Source of the DNA: Uranotaenia lowii
Taxonomy: Eukaryota > Arthropoda > Insecta > Diptera > Culicidae
Length of the DNA stretch: 64,000 bases
Assembly: GCF_029784155.1 (NCBI RefSeq)
Contig: NC_073692.1
Coordinates: 417,380,352-417,444,351 of the forward strand
Reading direction: 5' to 3'
Below, in pieces: positions 24,905 through 36,681 of this stretch. Every line of letters begins with the position of its first letter. The stretch's first letter is position 1. The position numbers and the translations under genes are program-made. Under the pieces are notes generated by a model that saw only the letters and a list, made by a program, of their open reading frames with translations, made no database searches and was not told the DNA's origin.

Positions 24905-25088
24905 GTAATCAAAACAAAATCTAGAAATCTCTTTTTTGCATCAAAACCAAACAAAATGGTCGAACAATTGCACTTACATATTCAGGTAGCGCGCACTTCT
25001 AACAACGTAAGAACAAAAATACTTATCAAAGTAGGTAAACAACACTATTTTTTCTTGCTTTGTAGAGTGTTGCAGCAAAACTGACTTC
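24905..25088. repeat. Family R inverted arm, left
   Basis: The stretch with GGTCGAACAATTGCAC, AGGTAGCGCGC and GCAGCAAAACTGACTT is matched in reverse complement by 26790-26985. The two arms are about 1.7 kb apart. This is the only part of the family present at this place, so either a foldback element or two insertions in opposite orientation explains it. Confidence 0.5.
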
Positions 25089-26789
25089 AAGTTTCAACCA
25101 ATATTTTAAGAGCGTATTTCTCCATGCCCAGTTTTGCACCAGACACTTTCAGTTTTGCACATTTTGCTGTCATTATATTCGTCTTGTATGGTAGAGTTAA
25201 AAACTGAGTGAATTGAAGATCGAATGCGGTACATAGATGCCAATGTGGCTGATTTTTAAGGAATTGCCTGTTTTTTCGAGACTCTGCTCGACAACCTGAT
25301 AAGCCATTGAATTTGCATGATTTTTTAAAATATGCCTGATTTTTCCTAATTTTTGCGAATGTGATGAAAAATGGGTAGTAAGGAACTGGATTAAGTACCA
25401 TTGCTGAAGTAAAAAAGTGGAAATGTAGCTGAATCAATGCAATCGAAAGATTCTCTTATTTAAAAAAGAGAATTAAAGGGAATTGCTTCTGATTGCTTCG
25501 ATTCAGCTACATTTCCACTTTTTCCGGTGTTGTCTCCAGCAATCCGCCGTTGTCTCGAATAAATTAGGTCTTGGAGTATCGTCACCGGGGCTGCACAGGA
25601 TCTTCGGAGCTCGAGTTTCTCGATTAATCCGGGTCTTGTACATTGTGAGCGGGTATCTTTGAGGCAAGCCACGCACCGTCTGGAAGGAGTCCACGCTCGC
25701 TATTCCCGGTCTTTCCGAAGCTGTCCATCCTGCCAGGCAAGTCAAGAGGTTGCTGTCAACGTCGTCACTCTCGACAGCAATCGGGATCTTCCGCCACACG
25801 AATCGCCATTTACTGTGTCCAAGGTCGCCGCAGGAACCACGTACACAACCACTGCAGAAGTATATCGCTGGTACCAAGTATGAGACGCTCGTTGTCCTCG
25901 TCCATCCACAAGCCTAACAATTCGAAGCTCATAATGCTAGTCCTGTCCACATCCCATCAAATATAATGTGAAATGTAATCCTAACCATTATATGCACGAA
26001 ATCTGAAACACCCCTTTTTTCTTTTGTTCTGCCCAAGTCTACTTGTGATGTGCAATAACCTTGGTCGTGATTCGGCCCTAGAGAAGTGCTTTAGCCGACC
26101 CTGAATGAAATAGTCAGTCTTAGCTAGCCGGCTGTTACAGTTTGAAGTAGCGATTTCGGGTTTTAAGCACAATAATTCGAAGATCCATCCGAATTTATGA
26201 CAATTAACTCAATAATATCCTAATCGGTGCAAGGAATTTTGTCTGGTGTATATTCGGCATTCTCACCTGTTGATGATGATGACCTGACGAGCTTTCCCAA
26301 GAATTCTCTGATATAGAAAAGTGGTAATTCATAGTGAAATTCAAAGCGTCAGTATATGTCATACCATCGCTTTCTTATTGGAACGTCGAAAGCCAAGCGA
26401 TGCTTGGTTGCTCCAGCATGACATCATCCTAATGGGAATGATGCTTTTTACTGCCTGATTATATACTGAGCACTACAATTATTTCTACAACATCACTGCC
26501 ATTTTCTCACATGTTTTTCGTCAATGTGTAGGATTTTGGTGTCCAGGGCTTAACTCCCGATATAAAAACTTTATGAAGCATGTTCATATTTGATTTTTAT
26601 CCACTTTTTTGTGTTCCCAACCACAGAGCCTCAAATTTTCTATTATTGGCAATGATTATGGTTTTCAATGATCTTTGATCGAAAAGTTAATGTACTCAGT
26701 GTATGATCAGGCTATAAAAACAACATTCCAATTGTTGGTAATATTACATTAACAATATGATACTTAGATTATCTAATGGTTGAAACATA
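25089..26789. other. Stretch between inverted arms, with a GC-rich island
   Basis: Between 25500 and 25940 a GC-richer island carries a 124-codon minus frame and a 74-codon plus frame that overlap. Neither matches a family I know, and their starts are TTG or doubtful. It may be a decayed coding piece of a mobile element spread between the family R arms. The remainder is AT-rich and unremarkable. Confidence 0.3.
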
Positions 26790-27425
26790 AAGTCAGTTTT
26801 GCTGCAAAAACTCTACAATGCACGAAAAAAAATGTGTTTTACCTGCTTTGATAAGAACTTTTATCCCATGTTGTTAGAAGCGTGCGCTACCTGTATACGT
26901 GAGTGCAGTTGTTCGACCAGTGTTTGTTTTAGATGCAAAAAAAGATTTATTGTCATCACTTCTTTCATAGTTTTTAAAGGAGTTATTTGCTGTCTTCAGA
27001 TACAAGTTGCATCATAAATTGGGCTATACAATGGTATTTTTGCAGAATATTTGATGATGTACTGTACTTTTAGACATAATTTAAAGCTTATTTAAAATGT
27101 TTCATGATTAAGGACATTACTTGATTTTCATTAAATATTTTGTTTGGAAATTGGATACATCTTCAATGCGTTTTGATGTGCTATTTTATGATAACCGTTG
27201 AAAAATAACAGATTTGTGTAGCTTTGAAATATGGCTCTATTTAATATACAAATAAATCTAACTGAATCTTACTCAAAAAATGAAAAATTTTTAAATCTGA
27301 AAAATACATGGATTTTAAATTGTAAAAATAAACCAAATATCTAATTTTGGGGAAGATCTTCAAACCCCCGGCGCAAATTGCCAGATATTATAAATAAATC
27401 CATATCAAACAGATCAGCTCAAACG
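26790..27425 (-). repeat. Interspersed repeat family R, copy 2 (with right arm)
   Basis: In reverse complement this copy matches 21205-21605 (27000-27425 part) and 24905-25088 (26790-26985 part), and in forward orientation part of it matches 40955-41160 (TTGTTCGACCA, AGTTGCAT, TTGGGCTA, AATGGTATTTT). It is the fullest member and links the two halves seen separately elsewhere. The 72-codon frame at 26799 is a chance frame. Confidence 0.55.
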
Positions 27426-27470
27426 TTGGACTGAGCAACTCTTCCAAGTCACGATCAGCAACAAATTTTG
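27408..27470 (+). repeat. Sliver of the RTE retrotransposon
   Basis: The words AACAGATCAGCTCAAACG, TGGACTGAGCA and CTCTTCCAAGTCACGA match 54636-54695 of the RTE element, with about nine bases missing in the middle. This covers the linker between endonuclease and RT. It lies at the edge of family R copy 2 and is too short to show insertion marks. Confidence 0.6.
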
Positions 27471-27808
27471 ATTCTTGAGATATTAATCCAGCTTTTCCAA
27501 CCAATTTTCAACGATGAGTTAAACCATTGAAAAACATGAGCGAAGTCGAGGAGAGTACTGAAAAGAATCTACCACAATTTCACAACTCTTTATTTTTGGG
27601 GAAAAAAAACTGAAACTAGATACTTCGAGTATTTCATCAAGACCAACTTTGTGAAACTTGGATCCGTGCTTGGCAATTTACAGCTGTTGAAATTGTGGAG
27701 AATATATTACGCCTATTTGATTATTTGCACAGTAGTGTGTATAAACGGGAGCTAAGACTTGAGTCTTACTATTGGGGCGCATGAGTGCAAGTGAGTGTTT
27801 GTTCTCTA
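27471..27808. other. Non-coding spacer
   Basis: No gene or repeat recognised. It ends with the TA target of the following MITE. Confidence 0.4.
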
Positions 27809-28631
27809 CACTGATAATTCATTTCAAACATTTTACAAAATTGTTTCACACATTATCGGCAAATGTAGCTGTATGTTTAGGGTTTCTTCCAACAGTAAAC
27901 AAATAATAAATAGTTGTCAGCTCTAGACCTTAGGTTCAACTGATCTCTCGATCAGCAGCTGAACCTTCCGTTTATCAGTTATCTCGAAATCTCAGTACAA
28001 CTGAGAGCATTTCAGCATAAAATGTAGAGATAACTTTCTGCAAGAATGGAACTGTCAAATTGGTGTGTGTGAATTTCACACAATAAGTAGCTTTGAAATT
28101 TACGCATTAGCACATTAGCACATTAGCACAATTAGCAGATAAGGAAAAAAGTTTATAAAATCACACTTCTTATTTCAATTTTTTTCTCATCAGTATTTTA
28201 TAAAACAAGCTGAAACAACCTCCGTCAAAGAATTTACGGCTGGATTAACGTCAGAATAAAAAATGGTAGAAGAAAAAAAAATAAATAAATTTATTTTTTT
28301 TAATTCTAGATACGATCAGTTTGGATAGTTAAATAAAAATAACATCGCTGTTATAGTCTTTTGAACGCATGTTTTATTCCATTGATAAAGAATATGTTAA
28401 TGTGAAGTCTAGATATTGAAGATATTTTTCTTTCCAAATCATCTAAAATAAGTTTAATTTTCATTTTCATGTTTTTTGAAATATGTGTGAAACGGACACA
28501 TTCCGTTTCCTTGAACAGTGTTTCACATTTATGTGCAGCAAGCAATACTTTCACACATTTAATATGTTGGTCTTGTTATTTCGATAATGTGTGAAATTTC
28601 CTACATTAAAGAGTGAAATGATTTGCCAGTG
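27809..28631. mobile_element. TA-flanked MITE, CACTG ends
   Basis: Inverted ends CACTGATAATTCATTTCA (left) and, reversed, CACTGGCAAATCATTTCA (right) are flanked by TA at 27807-27808 and 28632-28633. A second inverted block, TTTCACACATTATCG, lies at about 27838-27852 on the left and reversed at about 28580-28594 on the right. Length is 823 bp with no transposase. A GCACATTA microsatellite sits at about 28105-28130. The 67-codon frame inside is a chance frame. Confidence 0.75.
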
Positions 28632-30950
28632 TAGGTAAACGAGAATGGTACAGTCAACCTTGCTGAAGATAAGTCTGGTTTCGTAAACTTAAACCACTAA
28701 AATCAAAAACTCAGTTGACGAAACCAAAACTTTTCTAATGATTCCAAAAAAAAAAAAAAATAGCAAAAGACAGGAAGCACTTCCTAACAGTTTTGTTTAC
28801 AAAGAAAATTATGCACGCTCCGGGAAGCACTTTCCTCGACTCGGATGGCCCTCATCCGTTCGTTTTTTCTATTTCCCTACGGTTTAAAAAGGAACCTAGA
28901 CTCTGGTATGACACGATGGATGACATCGCTGCATGATGACAGCAGCACATCTCATGTTGTGTATGCTGCATTATTCTAGCTGTTTCTTCTGGGAAAAGTT
29001 GGATAGGATCATCAGACGACAAGAACTCACTCATAGAAGGTAGGAAGGTACACAACTTTTACACGGGGCTCTTCGGGATGAAATTTGTTACGGTTAATCA
29101 CAATCATAAATTTTATTTGCCCCACACCAGGAGCAGCTAGAATAGCCGGGAACAGTTGGATTTGCTGCTTTAGCTGCTGCCGAACGAGCGGTGATAAACG
29201 ACGTTATGTGTTATTATTCAACTTGCTTCCTGTTGAGATTCTTGAAGGAGGTGGAAAGTTTTTTTTTTTGTCGAGCTGCAATTTATCTACTTAATTTGTT
29301 TGAATTGCTGACATTTGAGTGCAGCGATATTTCTCAACAAGGGACATAAATTTTTTGCTCCATGAAGTAAAAGAGCAGCAGTTAAAAAAATCTGGATTAT
29401 CCCTTCCGTCGAGATGTCTTTTTTGCCAGAACGACATCATTCAATTCGAAATTTTAGAGCAATAGTTACTCTGGGACTTAAAACAAACCAGTGGTCCGTT
29501 TGGCTGGTTGGGTTTTAAAAATACTTGTCCAACTAAAAACCAATACGTCTTGGTTTCAGCCAACACCGGAAATTTCGATCCGTTGAACATTTTCAAAAGG
29601 TCACACGAAGCTTTTATTCTTTTCGTGGAAATAGTATTCCGTTTTCTTTCAACAAGAAATAAAACTGTCCTCGTGTGTTTTCCTCGGGGCTGATCTTTCG
29701 TTTCCGGTTTTGTGAATTGAAAAGTTTGCGCCACGGCTTGGTTGTTGTTTTGTTTTGTTTTTGTTTTTTCACCAGCTCGAACAAATTTGTGGATTGAAAC
29801 TTTTCTATTTGGGACACTATTCCGAGCTTCCGCGTTCGCCTTTTGATATCAAGAGAAAAAAAAACAGTCTGGGAAATTTATCAATAGAAACGGTAAAGAA
29901 GTTACAAAAAAAAATCTATTCAAAATGACAATAGCAATGAAATCTACAAAACGTTTCTTTTCTTTAAACTTTAGATCTTAAATAGAAAAATAAGTATATA
30001 TGTTTCCGTTCCTAGATGGTTCAATATCTTCAATACTGTTAATGTACACTTATATCGTTGACTCCAGCTTTTATTTTTTCAGGAAAACTTCATCCAGATC
30101 AGTACTCTATGAATAACTATAACAAGCATTCCGACTAGTCTAATCGGTTTTCAATTTATTTCGGAAAACACTATTAATAACGTGTGATAGCAATCTTCAC
30201 CAATCGGGTAGGTATTCAGCCACTCGGAGAGAACATAGAACGATTCGAAGTGTTTAGCAAATTGTGTACATCACCCGGGGTATTCGTATGAATGTAGAAA
30301 CGGAATAAATTCCTACCCAATCTAAGAGCAAGAGAAGGACACGTGCAGCTGTGCTCCGGTGATTTTTCTCACAATCAGCACACGACGACCGAACGGGGTT
30401 GCATTTTCCCACTACTGGGAGACTCCCTGGAGCAACCGCAAATTGACGGAAAATCTACATGCGCAATTTGCAAAACAATACGATACGTTTGCTGTTCCGA
30501 TAACGGAATCGAAACGAACCCGATTCCTGTAGGATAGAGAGGTTGATTCATGATAACTTGCCAGGAATTATTTGATTTTCTAATTACATTTTTTGTATTT
30601 TTCATGTATGTATGTATGTATGTATGTAGTAAATCCACCATGGGTGCACGGATTCACCGCAGTTTTGCCAAAGTATGTTCCTCCCTGCCTTCCTTAGATA
30701 TTTTATTAGCAAGACGAATTTTCAAGACAGCGTGCAACATACCCGGTAGCCATGGCTTCGTGTGAACTGTTATGTTATGTGTGTTTCGTTTAAATGTGTT
30801 GTTTTTTTTCTGGAGAATGTTTCCATCACCTAAGAAACCAGCCAAAAATTTATAAAATGATTAATTTTATAAATTTACTACAGGTATTCCGGCATCCGTG
30901 TATATACCTGGATAGTTTTCAGATGATGGATCATTAACATATATATTTTG
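28632..30950. other. Mostly unique non-coding DNA
   Basis: No gene is supported. Two GC-richer patches are worth naming. One is 28790-29260. The other is 30330-30540, where a 64-codon frame contains CAICKTIRYVCC, a Cys-x2-Cys echo of the 13056 exon but without splice support. A short TATG microsatellite lies at 30604-30630. The remaining frames overlap each other on both strands. Confidence 0.3.
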
Positions 30951-30959
30951 CAAAACAAT

Positions 30960-32246
30960 TGTTATGAATCTTTTATTTAGTTATTTAACATCTTACCATA
31001 TTTCTCATCCTACTCAACTTACTCATACTCATACCATCTTACCATTTAGCTGTGGTATTCTCAAAGAAAAGAATATCACCACTACCTTATTCACTCTTAT
31101 TTTTCCAGCGATTGACGTCTTCACGCTTCACGTTGGCCTTACCACCTGCTCTTCAGTGTAGTTTACTTTCCCACACATCTTCATTTTCGGGCACATTATT
31201 CACCATACTTCGTGCTCAATTACTTCATTATCATCTCCGCCAAATATACAAACGTAGTGCAATCTCATTGATTTTGCTGTCTTTTCGTTTTCACGCACAC
31301 CGCTTACTTTAATTATTTTTACCCCGAGCGGTAAACCATCAAAATTGAGCAACAACTACGAATGCGCAGTAAAACTTGTATTAATTTCTGCTTGCCTCTC
31401 TTTCTTTTTTTGTTTTTTTCTCTGACGTAACAGGCGCACGGTTACTAATTTAGCTATTCATAACCAGGCTCGATTCCAAATTTTTCTTTCTTCATACACT
31501 CACATTACTACCCAAAGCCCATAAAATATCCTCAACCAAAGAGCTGCAAAAATGGTACCCCATCCTACAACTTCGAGCTGATAGCATTTTCTTCCATTCC
31601 TCACAGAATTCAAAATATCCGCTAAGCATTTTCCTCTTCGTGGACATACCACAAATCAAACATATTTTATCATTTTAACCATTCGAATACAGGCAAGGCT
31701 ACGCATTCCGCAAAACAACAACACAGTGATGCTTTCTGCTTCTATCCACCCCTTCTATTCAATGCCCCATAATTAGCACATTTACCACGGCCCCAAATAA
31801 TCATCAACCATCTAGCAAGATTTAAATCCACTCACACATGGTGGCCACAACTTTCTTCTACAATTCCCCTCTCCAGCTACCTCCCATGCCTTTCCATCTT
31901 CACGTTACAAGAACACAGTAACGACCGCCGAAAACAAGTAGGCCATGCTACCGTTCAAATTTTTCATTTCAACAGCAAAACACTAACACAGATACGCGCT
32001 ATAATTCTGAGCTAGCTTCCTCAGCATTTTTCCATTTAAAAAAAAAAATGAAACTTTTCCGCACTACGTACACGAGTCATTCTTTCAATGTTCAATAACA
32101 ATTCCACATCACGAGAGCAATCTTATCATTGAAATAAACGGAGACTATTAACCGATCAAATGACATACAAAAACTGAATGAAATCGACGCACGGACAAAG
32201 TATGAAAGACGAACTGCACGCGGCAAGAACACGACGAAGACTGACA
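30960..32246 (-). other. Strand-asymmetric stretch below an initiator/DPE candidate
   Basis: From about 30970 to 32100 the plus strand is strikingly poor in G and rich in C and T. On the minus strand the stretch begins at about 32246 with TGTCAGTCTTCGTCG, a TCAGT initiator. Counting its A as +1, the sequence at +28 to +33 is AGTTCG, close to the downstream promoter element consensus. An initiator plus downstream element at the very start is typical of non-LTR retrotransposons, and a transcribed region with skew also fits. No long frame follows on the minus strand, so this could be an orphan 5' UTR, a solo terminal repeat or a non-coding transcript. Confidence 0.3.
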
Positions 32247-32790
32247 TTTTTTGTATTTTTCATATCTTTAAATTAAAAAAATGTGATAAATCCTATATAA
32301 AAAGCTTTTGTTTTTGAATAAATTATTATAACAAATTGAAATAGTATACGCAAAAATTAAACTTAAAATTATCGGTATGAAATTCTATGCCGGCCGGCAT
32401 TAACAAGCTTTCTAATAACTGACATATTGTCCTCCTAGCGCAACCGCATTGGATATGTCTGAAAGAAAACAAATAAAACATATCCCATATCACAAGACAA
32501 AGCATGACAAAAAAACATTTTATGATTCCAAGCGACGACAGAAAACCCTCATCCCCCCTCAAAGACAAAAGGGGATGGAAAACATAAACAGGTCAAACGG
32601 CATACTGGCAATGCAGTGCGTTTTTCGGTAATCGGCGGTGGCAGCAGGACTATTACAATAAACGTTCGTTTGCTAATCGACTCAGATGGTGCACTGGGAA
32701 AGATCGGACTGGCAAGCCGAGATGAGATGTTGCAGTGTGTTCGATTCTCCTTTATTTTTCGAGATGAATTATCCAATAAGATGAAAATCC

Positions 32791-32825
32791 TATAAAATGT
32801 TTATCTTATACGCTCGAATCATCTT
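32791..32825 (+). promoter_or_regulatory. TATA plus initiator candidate
   Basis: TATAAAAT at 32791-32798 is followed by AATCATCTTT, whose A at 32821 lies 30 bases downstream of the first T, the normal TATA-to-start distance. Two GATA-type words (TTATC) lie nearby, at 32768 and 32801. It directly precedes the tandem repeats at 32846. It could be the promoter of an LTR or of a host transcript. No AUG frame of note follows. Confidence 0.35.
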
Positions 32826-32845
32826 TCAGCTTGTGAGCTCGAGTC

Positions 32846-33130
32846 TTTTTGCCACCAGAAGGTCAAATCAAAACAAAAAAAATCAGCAGCAGCAGCCTTA
32901 AAAATCTGCGCTTCCTAAGCCAATCCGTCTTGTTCCACCGGAAGGCCAAATCAAAACAAACAAACATAGCATTGGCAGCAATCGGGCGCTTTCGAACCAC
33001 TCCGTCTTATTTACCAGAGGAACGAACAATCAAAACAGCAGCCCTAACAATCTGCACTTTTCCATCCTCTCTGTCTTATTTACCGGAACCGGAACCATTT
33101 CGAAATAATCTGAGTATCAGCCTTGCGAAT
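32846..33130 (+). repeat. Degenerate 75-bp tandem repeats
   Basis: Three to four imperfect units share the order CACC(A/G)GAAGG-CAAATCAAAACA-GCAGC-ATCTGC-CCGTCTT, at about 32846-32931, 32932-33009, 33010-33079 and a partial last unit. A 99-codon frame runs through them without recognised domain. They start about 25 bases after the promoter candidate, so they may be a repeated 5' leader. Confidence 0.55.
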
Positions 33131-33184
33131 CTGTGCTCATCTTGCTAACCGCGCTATTGCAAGTTTGCCAAAAAAAAACCTTTT

Positions 33185-33545
33185 TTTTTGTCTTTGTTTA
33201 AAAAAATTCTCGAATTCTGTGATTTGAGCCTAAAATTCTGTGACTGTTTTCTGTGACGCTATTTTTATGAAATTCACTGGCAAATCATGTAATATCATCA
33301 ACAAATTGAAAAATTTATACAGTTTAAGAAAAAAAAAAACAATTTTCATGACCTTGAATTCATATTTTCATGAATTAAAGTCAGAAATAAAAAGTTGAAA
33401 GTGACATAAAAATTTTATAATTTTGGAAATCGGTATAAAATGTAGAAAGTCCTTTGAATTCTGAGAAAATTTGAAATATTCTGTGATCTGTGACACAGAT
33501 TGTGTGACGAAATTTTGCTCAAAAATCTGTGATAAAACAGTTTGT
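33185..33545. repeat. Decayed TCTGTGA repeat block
   Basis: The word TTCTGTGA and its variants recur about eight times, with internal inverted copies (TCTGTGACACAGA near 33487). A related block in opposite orientation lies at 35455-35560 (CACAGA words). It is non-coding and likely a degenerate foldback repeat that brackets the minisatellite. Confidence 0.4.
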
Positions 33546-33736
33546 TTTGTTTTGATATTCGCTTAAATTCATGTTCACCGTTCGAAATATGAGCTTTTCA
33601 GCTTTGTTTTGCATTAAAAAAACAAATTATTAATTGAACTTTTTGATGAATGCTTACAGTTTTAATCACTACACGGGTTATACTCAAAAATATTTACTTT
33701 CTGTAAGAGTAAGAGTTTTGGATCTAAAGAGGGTGG

Positions 33737-35158
33737 AAAAGGCCGAATAGGACAATAGGCCGAATGGAACATTAGGTCGAAGGTTATTTGGCCGAATGGT
33801 CATTAGGCCGAATGGTCATCAAGCCGAATGGTCATTTGGCCGAATGATCATTTAGCCGAATGATCATTTGGCCGAATGGTCATTTGGCCGAATGGTCGTA
33901 AGGCCGAATGGATGTTAGGCCGAAAGATTGTTAGGTCGAATGGTCGTCGGGCCAAATGGTCGTGAGGGCGGATGGATGCTTGGCCGAAACGTTGTTAGGC
34001 CGAATGGTCACTAGGCCGAATGGTCATTAGGCCGAATGGTCATAATGCTGAATGGTTGTATGGACGAATGGATGCTAGAAGGTCTTTAGGCCGAATGGTT
34101 GTTCGGCTGAATGGTCGTTCGGCCGAATTTTTGCTAGGCTTATAAGATATATTATCGCTTTTTTGCATGTTAGGCCGAATGGTCGTTAGGCTGAAAAGTC
34201 ATCAGACCGAATGGTCATCAGGCCGAATGGATGCACAGCTGGATTCGACCATTCGGCTTTGCGACCATTCGGTCTAGTGGCCATTCGGCCTTATGAACAT
34301 TCGGCCTATCGTCCATTCGGCCTAACAGCCATTTGGCCTAATGACCATTCGGCTTAGCATGCAGACAAGTGTAAAAGGTTTCATATTGAGCAACCATTTA
34401 TGAAGATCATTTAGCCTTATGATCATTCGGCCTAACGACCATTTTGCCTAACGACCTATCGGCCTAGCATCCATTAACCCTTACGACCATTTGGCCTGAC
34501 GACCATTTGGCCTGACGACCATTTGGCCTGACGACCATTTGGCCTGACGACCATTTGGCCTGACGACCATTTGGCCTGACGACCATTTGGCCTAATGACC
34601 TTTCGGCCTAACGACATTTCGGCCTAACATCCATTCGGCCTTACGAACATTCGGCCTTAAGACCTTTTCGGCCTTGCGACCTTCTAGCATCCATTCTGCA
34701 TTATGACCATTCGGAATTGCCACCACTCGGCCTTACGACCATTCGGCCAAATGACCATTCAGCCAAATGACCATTCGGCCAAATGACCATTCGGCCAAAT
34801 GACTATTCGGCCTGTCGTCCATTCGGCCTAGTGACCATTCGGCCTATCGTCCATTCGGCCTAATGACCATTCGGCCTAGTGACCATTCTTCAAAATGACC
34901 GTTCGGCCTAATGATCATTCGGCCAAATGACCATTCGGCCTAATGACCATTCGGCCTAGTAACCATTCGGCCTTATGACCATTCGGCCGAAAATCCTTTC
35001 AGTCTTGCGTCCTTTCGGCGTAACAGCCTTCGGCCGGATAACCGTCGGCCGAATAACCCATTCGGCCTAGTGGCCTTTTCGGCCAGATAGCCCATTCGGC
35101 CTAACGTCCATCGGCCGAATGGCTTTCGGCCTCATGACTTTCGGCCGAATGACCCAGC
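33737..35158. repeat. Foldback minisatellite of GGCCGAATGGTCAT units
   Basis: From 33737 to about 34240 units of 16-18 bases read GGCCGAATGGTCATTA. From about 34240 to 35158 the same unit appears in reverse orientation (GACCATTCGGCCTAAT). The left arm has roughly 25 units and the right roughly 45. A homogenised subarray of seven GGCCTGACGACCATTT units lies at about 34484-34595. Units vary at two or three positions, so the array is older than the 9-bp and 7-bp satellites. No frame or transposase is present. Confidence 0.9.
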
Positions 35159-35927
35159 CTCATATAGGTCAAGTAGGCAAAGTTAAAGCAAGATGTGACT
35201 ACAGTTTAAGGTCGCTTTGAGCCTTCAGTGTGAAATTGTGTGGGATTATGAGACATGTTGCTTGTTAAAGGAAAAAAATAGTAGCTAGTATTTCATCAAA
35301 AACTTTTTTATTTACTGGCCGATTGCTTTAATGATTATTTTTCAAAATTCCAAATTTGAACAGTTATGTATAAATAAAAAAATAGTGTAGTTCAAAGCTA
35401 GACTTAAGTTCTTAGCATCCGAAATGGAATGTTTTCCATGCGTCTTGGATGCAAGGTTGCCGATATCACAGAAAAATCTATCAATTTCACAGAGTTTAGA
35501 GCAATTTTCATCGCACAATCTGTGTCGCAAAACACAGAATTTAGGTAGTATTCATAGATTTCAAAGGTTTTTGTTTTAATTTTTTAAGTTTTAATTTTTT
35601 ATGTCCATTTTAATTTCGGTTTCTAAATTAAGATTGGATAAATATAATAAGATTAATAAGGATAGTTGATTTTTCTAAGTAAATGTAAATGTAAAAAAGA
35701 CCCAGTTTTCTTTTATTAATTTTCAACGAAACTCAAGGGAATAGCGTCAGAAAACCATTGCAGAAGTTTTTGGGTAAAGTCACAGAAAGTCAGATTTTTT
35801 TTTCGACAAAATATAGATTTTCTCCGGAAACCTTGTTTGGACGACAAGGTGTGGTCGAAATGTTTTTTTCATAACTTCAATCGTGAAGCGGATTTCGGAT
35901 GAAATGTTCGTCTTAAATCATGCTTAA
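35159..35927. other. Spacer with decayed CACAGA repeat
   Basis: No gene. It carries the reverse-orientation relative of the TCTGTGA block at 35455-35560 and ends with TTAA, the target of the next element. Confidence 0.4.
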
Positions 35928-36660
35928 GGGGGGGGGGTAGGGTCTAACACTTTCAAAAAATCGATTTTTTTATTTTTTTATTTTCTTATTGTAAAACATT
36001 TCAAGAATGTTGTGTCAAATTTTCAAGTCAATTGAAGCAAAACTGTAGAAGTTATAGGCCTTTATCTCCTCCTATCTAATACTGCAAGAAAGCAAGAGCA
36101 GAAACTTCAAACGCGTTTTTCTCGAAAGCACATTTTTAAAGTCCGTGGACATCGTCATTTGAAAACTACTTATCCGATTCTTTTCAAATTTGGAACATAG
36201 TTTCTACATATAAAATACCAGACCCCAACGTTTTTCTTTTTTGATTTTTTTACTTTGGGGAGATTTTATAGGTGAAAAATGGCGGATTTTTAAGTGAAAA
36301 ATCGTAGTTTTTACTTCAAACAGTCACAAAAATTTCATAAAAATATTTTTAAGTTAAATAAAAACGTTGGGGTCCAGAAAAACATCTATTAAAAATATTT
36401 TGCTCTGATTTTTTGAATTCAGATGATTCTGTGCTGAGATACAGTGTCCACCGCAAATCCTGTTTTCTAAAAGGCATCCTCGAAAATGCTCCGTCACCGG
36501 CTCATTTTTCAATATTTTTCTACGAAAAAATTACTAAATGTTCTTTTAACAATGCTTTGTATAATGCAAAAAATTTGAATACATTTGTTTGAATGATAGC
36601 TCTAGAAAAAAAATCATGAAAATGGTGTTTTTTATACCCGTTAGACCCCTACCCCCCCCC
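35928..36660 (+). mobile_element. TTAA MITE, copy 1 (piggyBac-like)
   Basis: The 733-bp element is flanked by TTAA at 35924-35927 and 36661-36664. Its ends are inverted repeats of a G run followed by TAGGGTCTAAC, and of (reading out) a C run preceded by GTTAGACCCCTA. TTAA flanks and lack of a frame point to a non-autonomous piggyBac-type element. Inside, CCCCAACGTTTTT and AAAAACGTTGGGG form an extra inverted pair. It lies 17 bp from copy 2, which is in the opposite orientation. Confidence 0.85.
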
Positions 36661-36681
36661 TTAAAGAAAATTTATCATTAA

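Noticed and set aside
30343..30537. Second exon of the 13056 gene, suggested by CAICKTIRYVCC
   Set aside because: Cys-x2-Cys is too common, no acceptor of the right phase is evident, and the similarity to the first exon is only the CAIC word.
33737..35158. Possible CRISPR-like repeat-spacer structure
   Set aside because: The units are contiguous and degenerate, with no spacers, and occur in both orientations.
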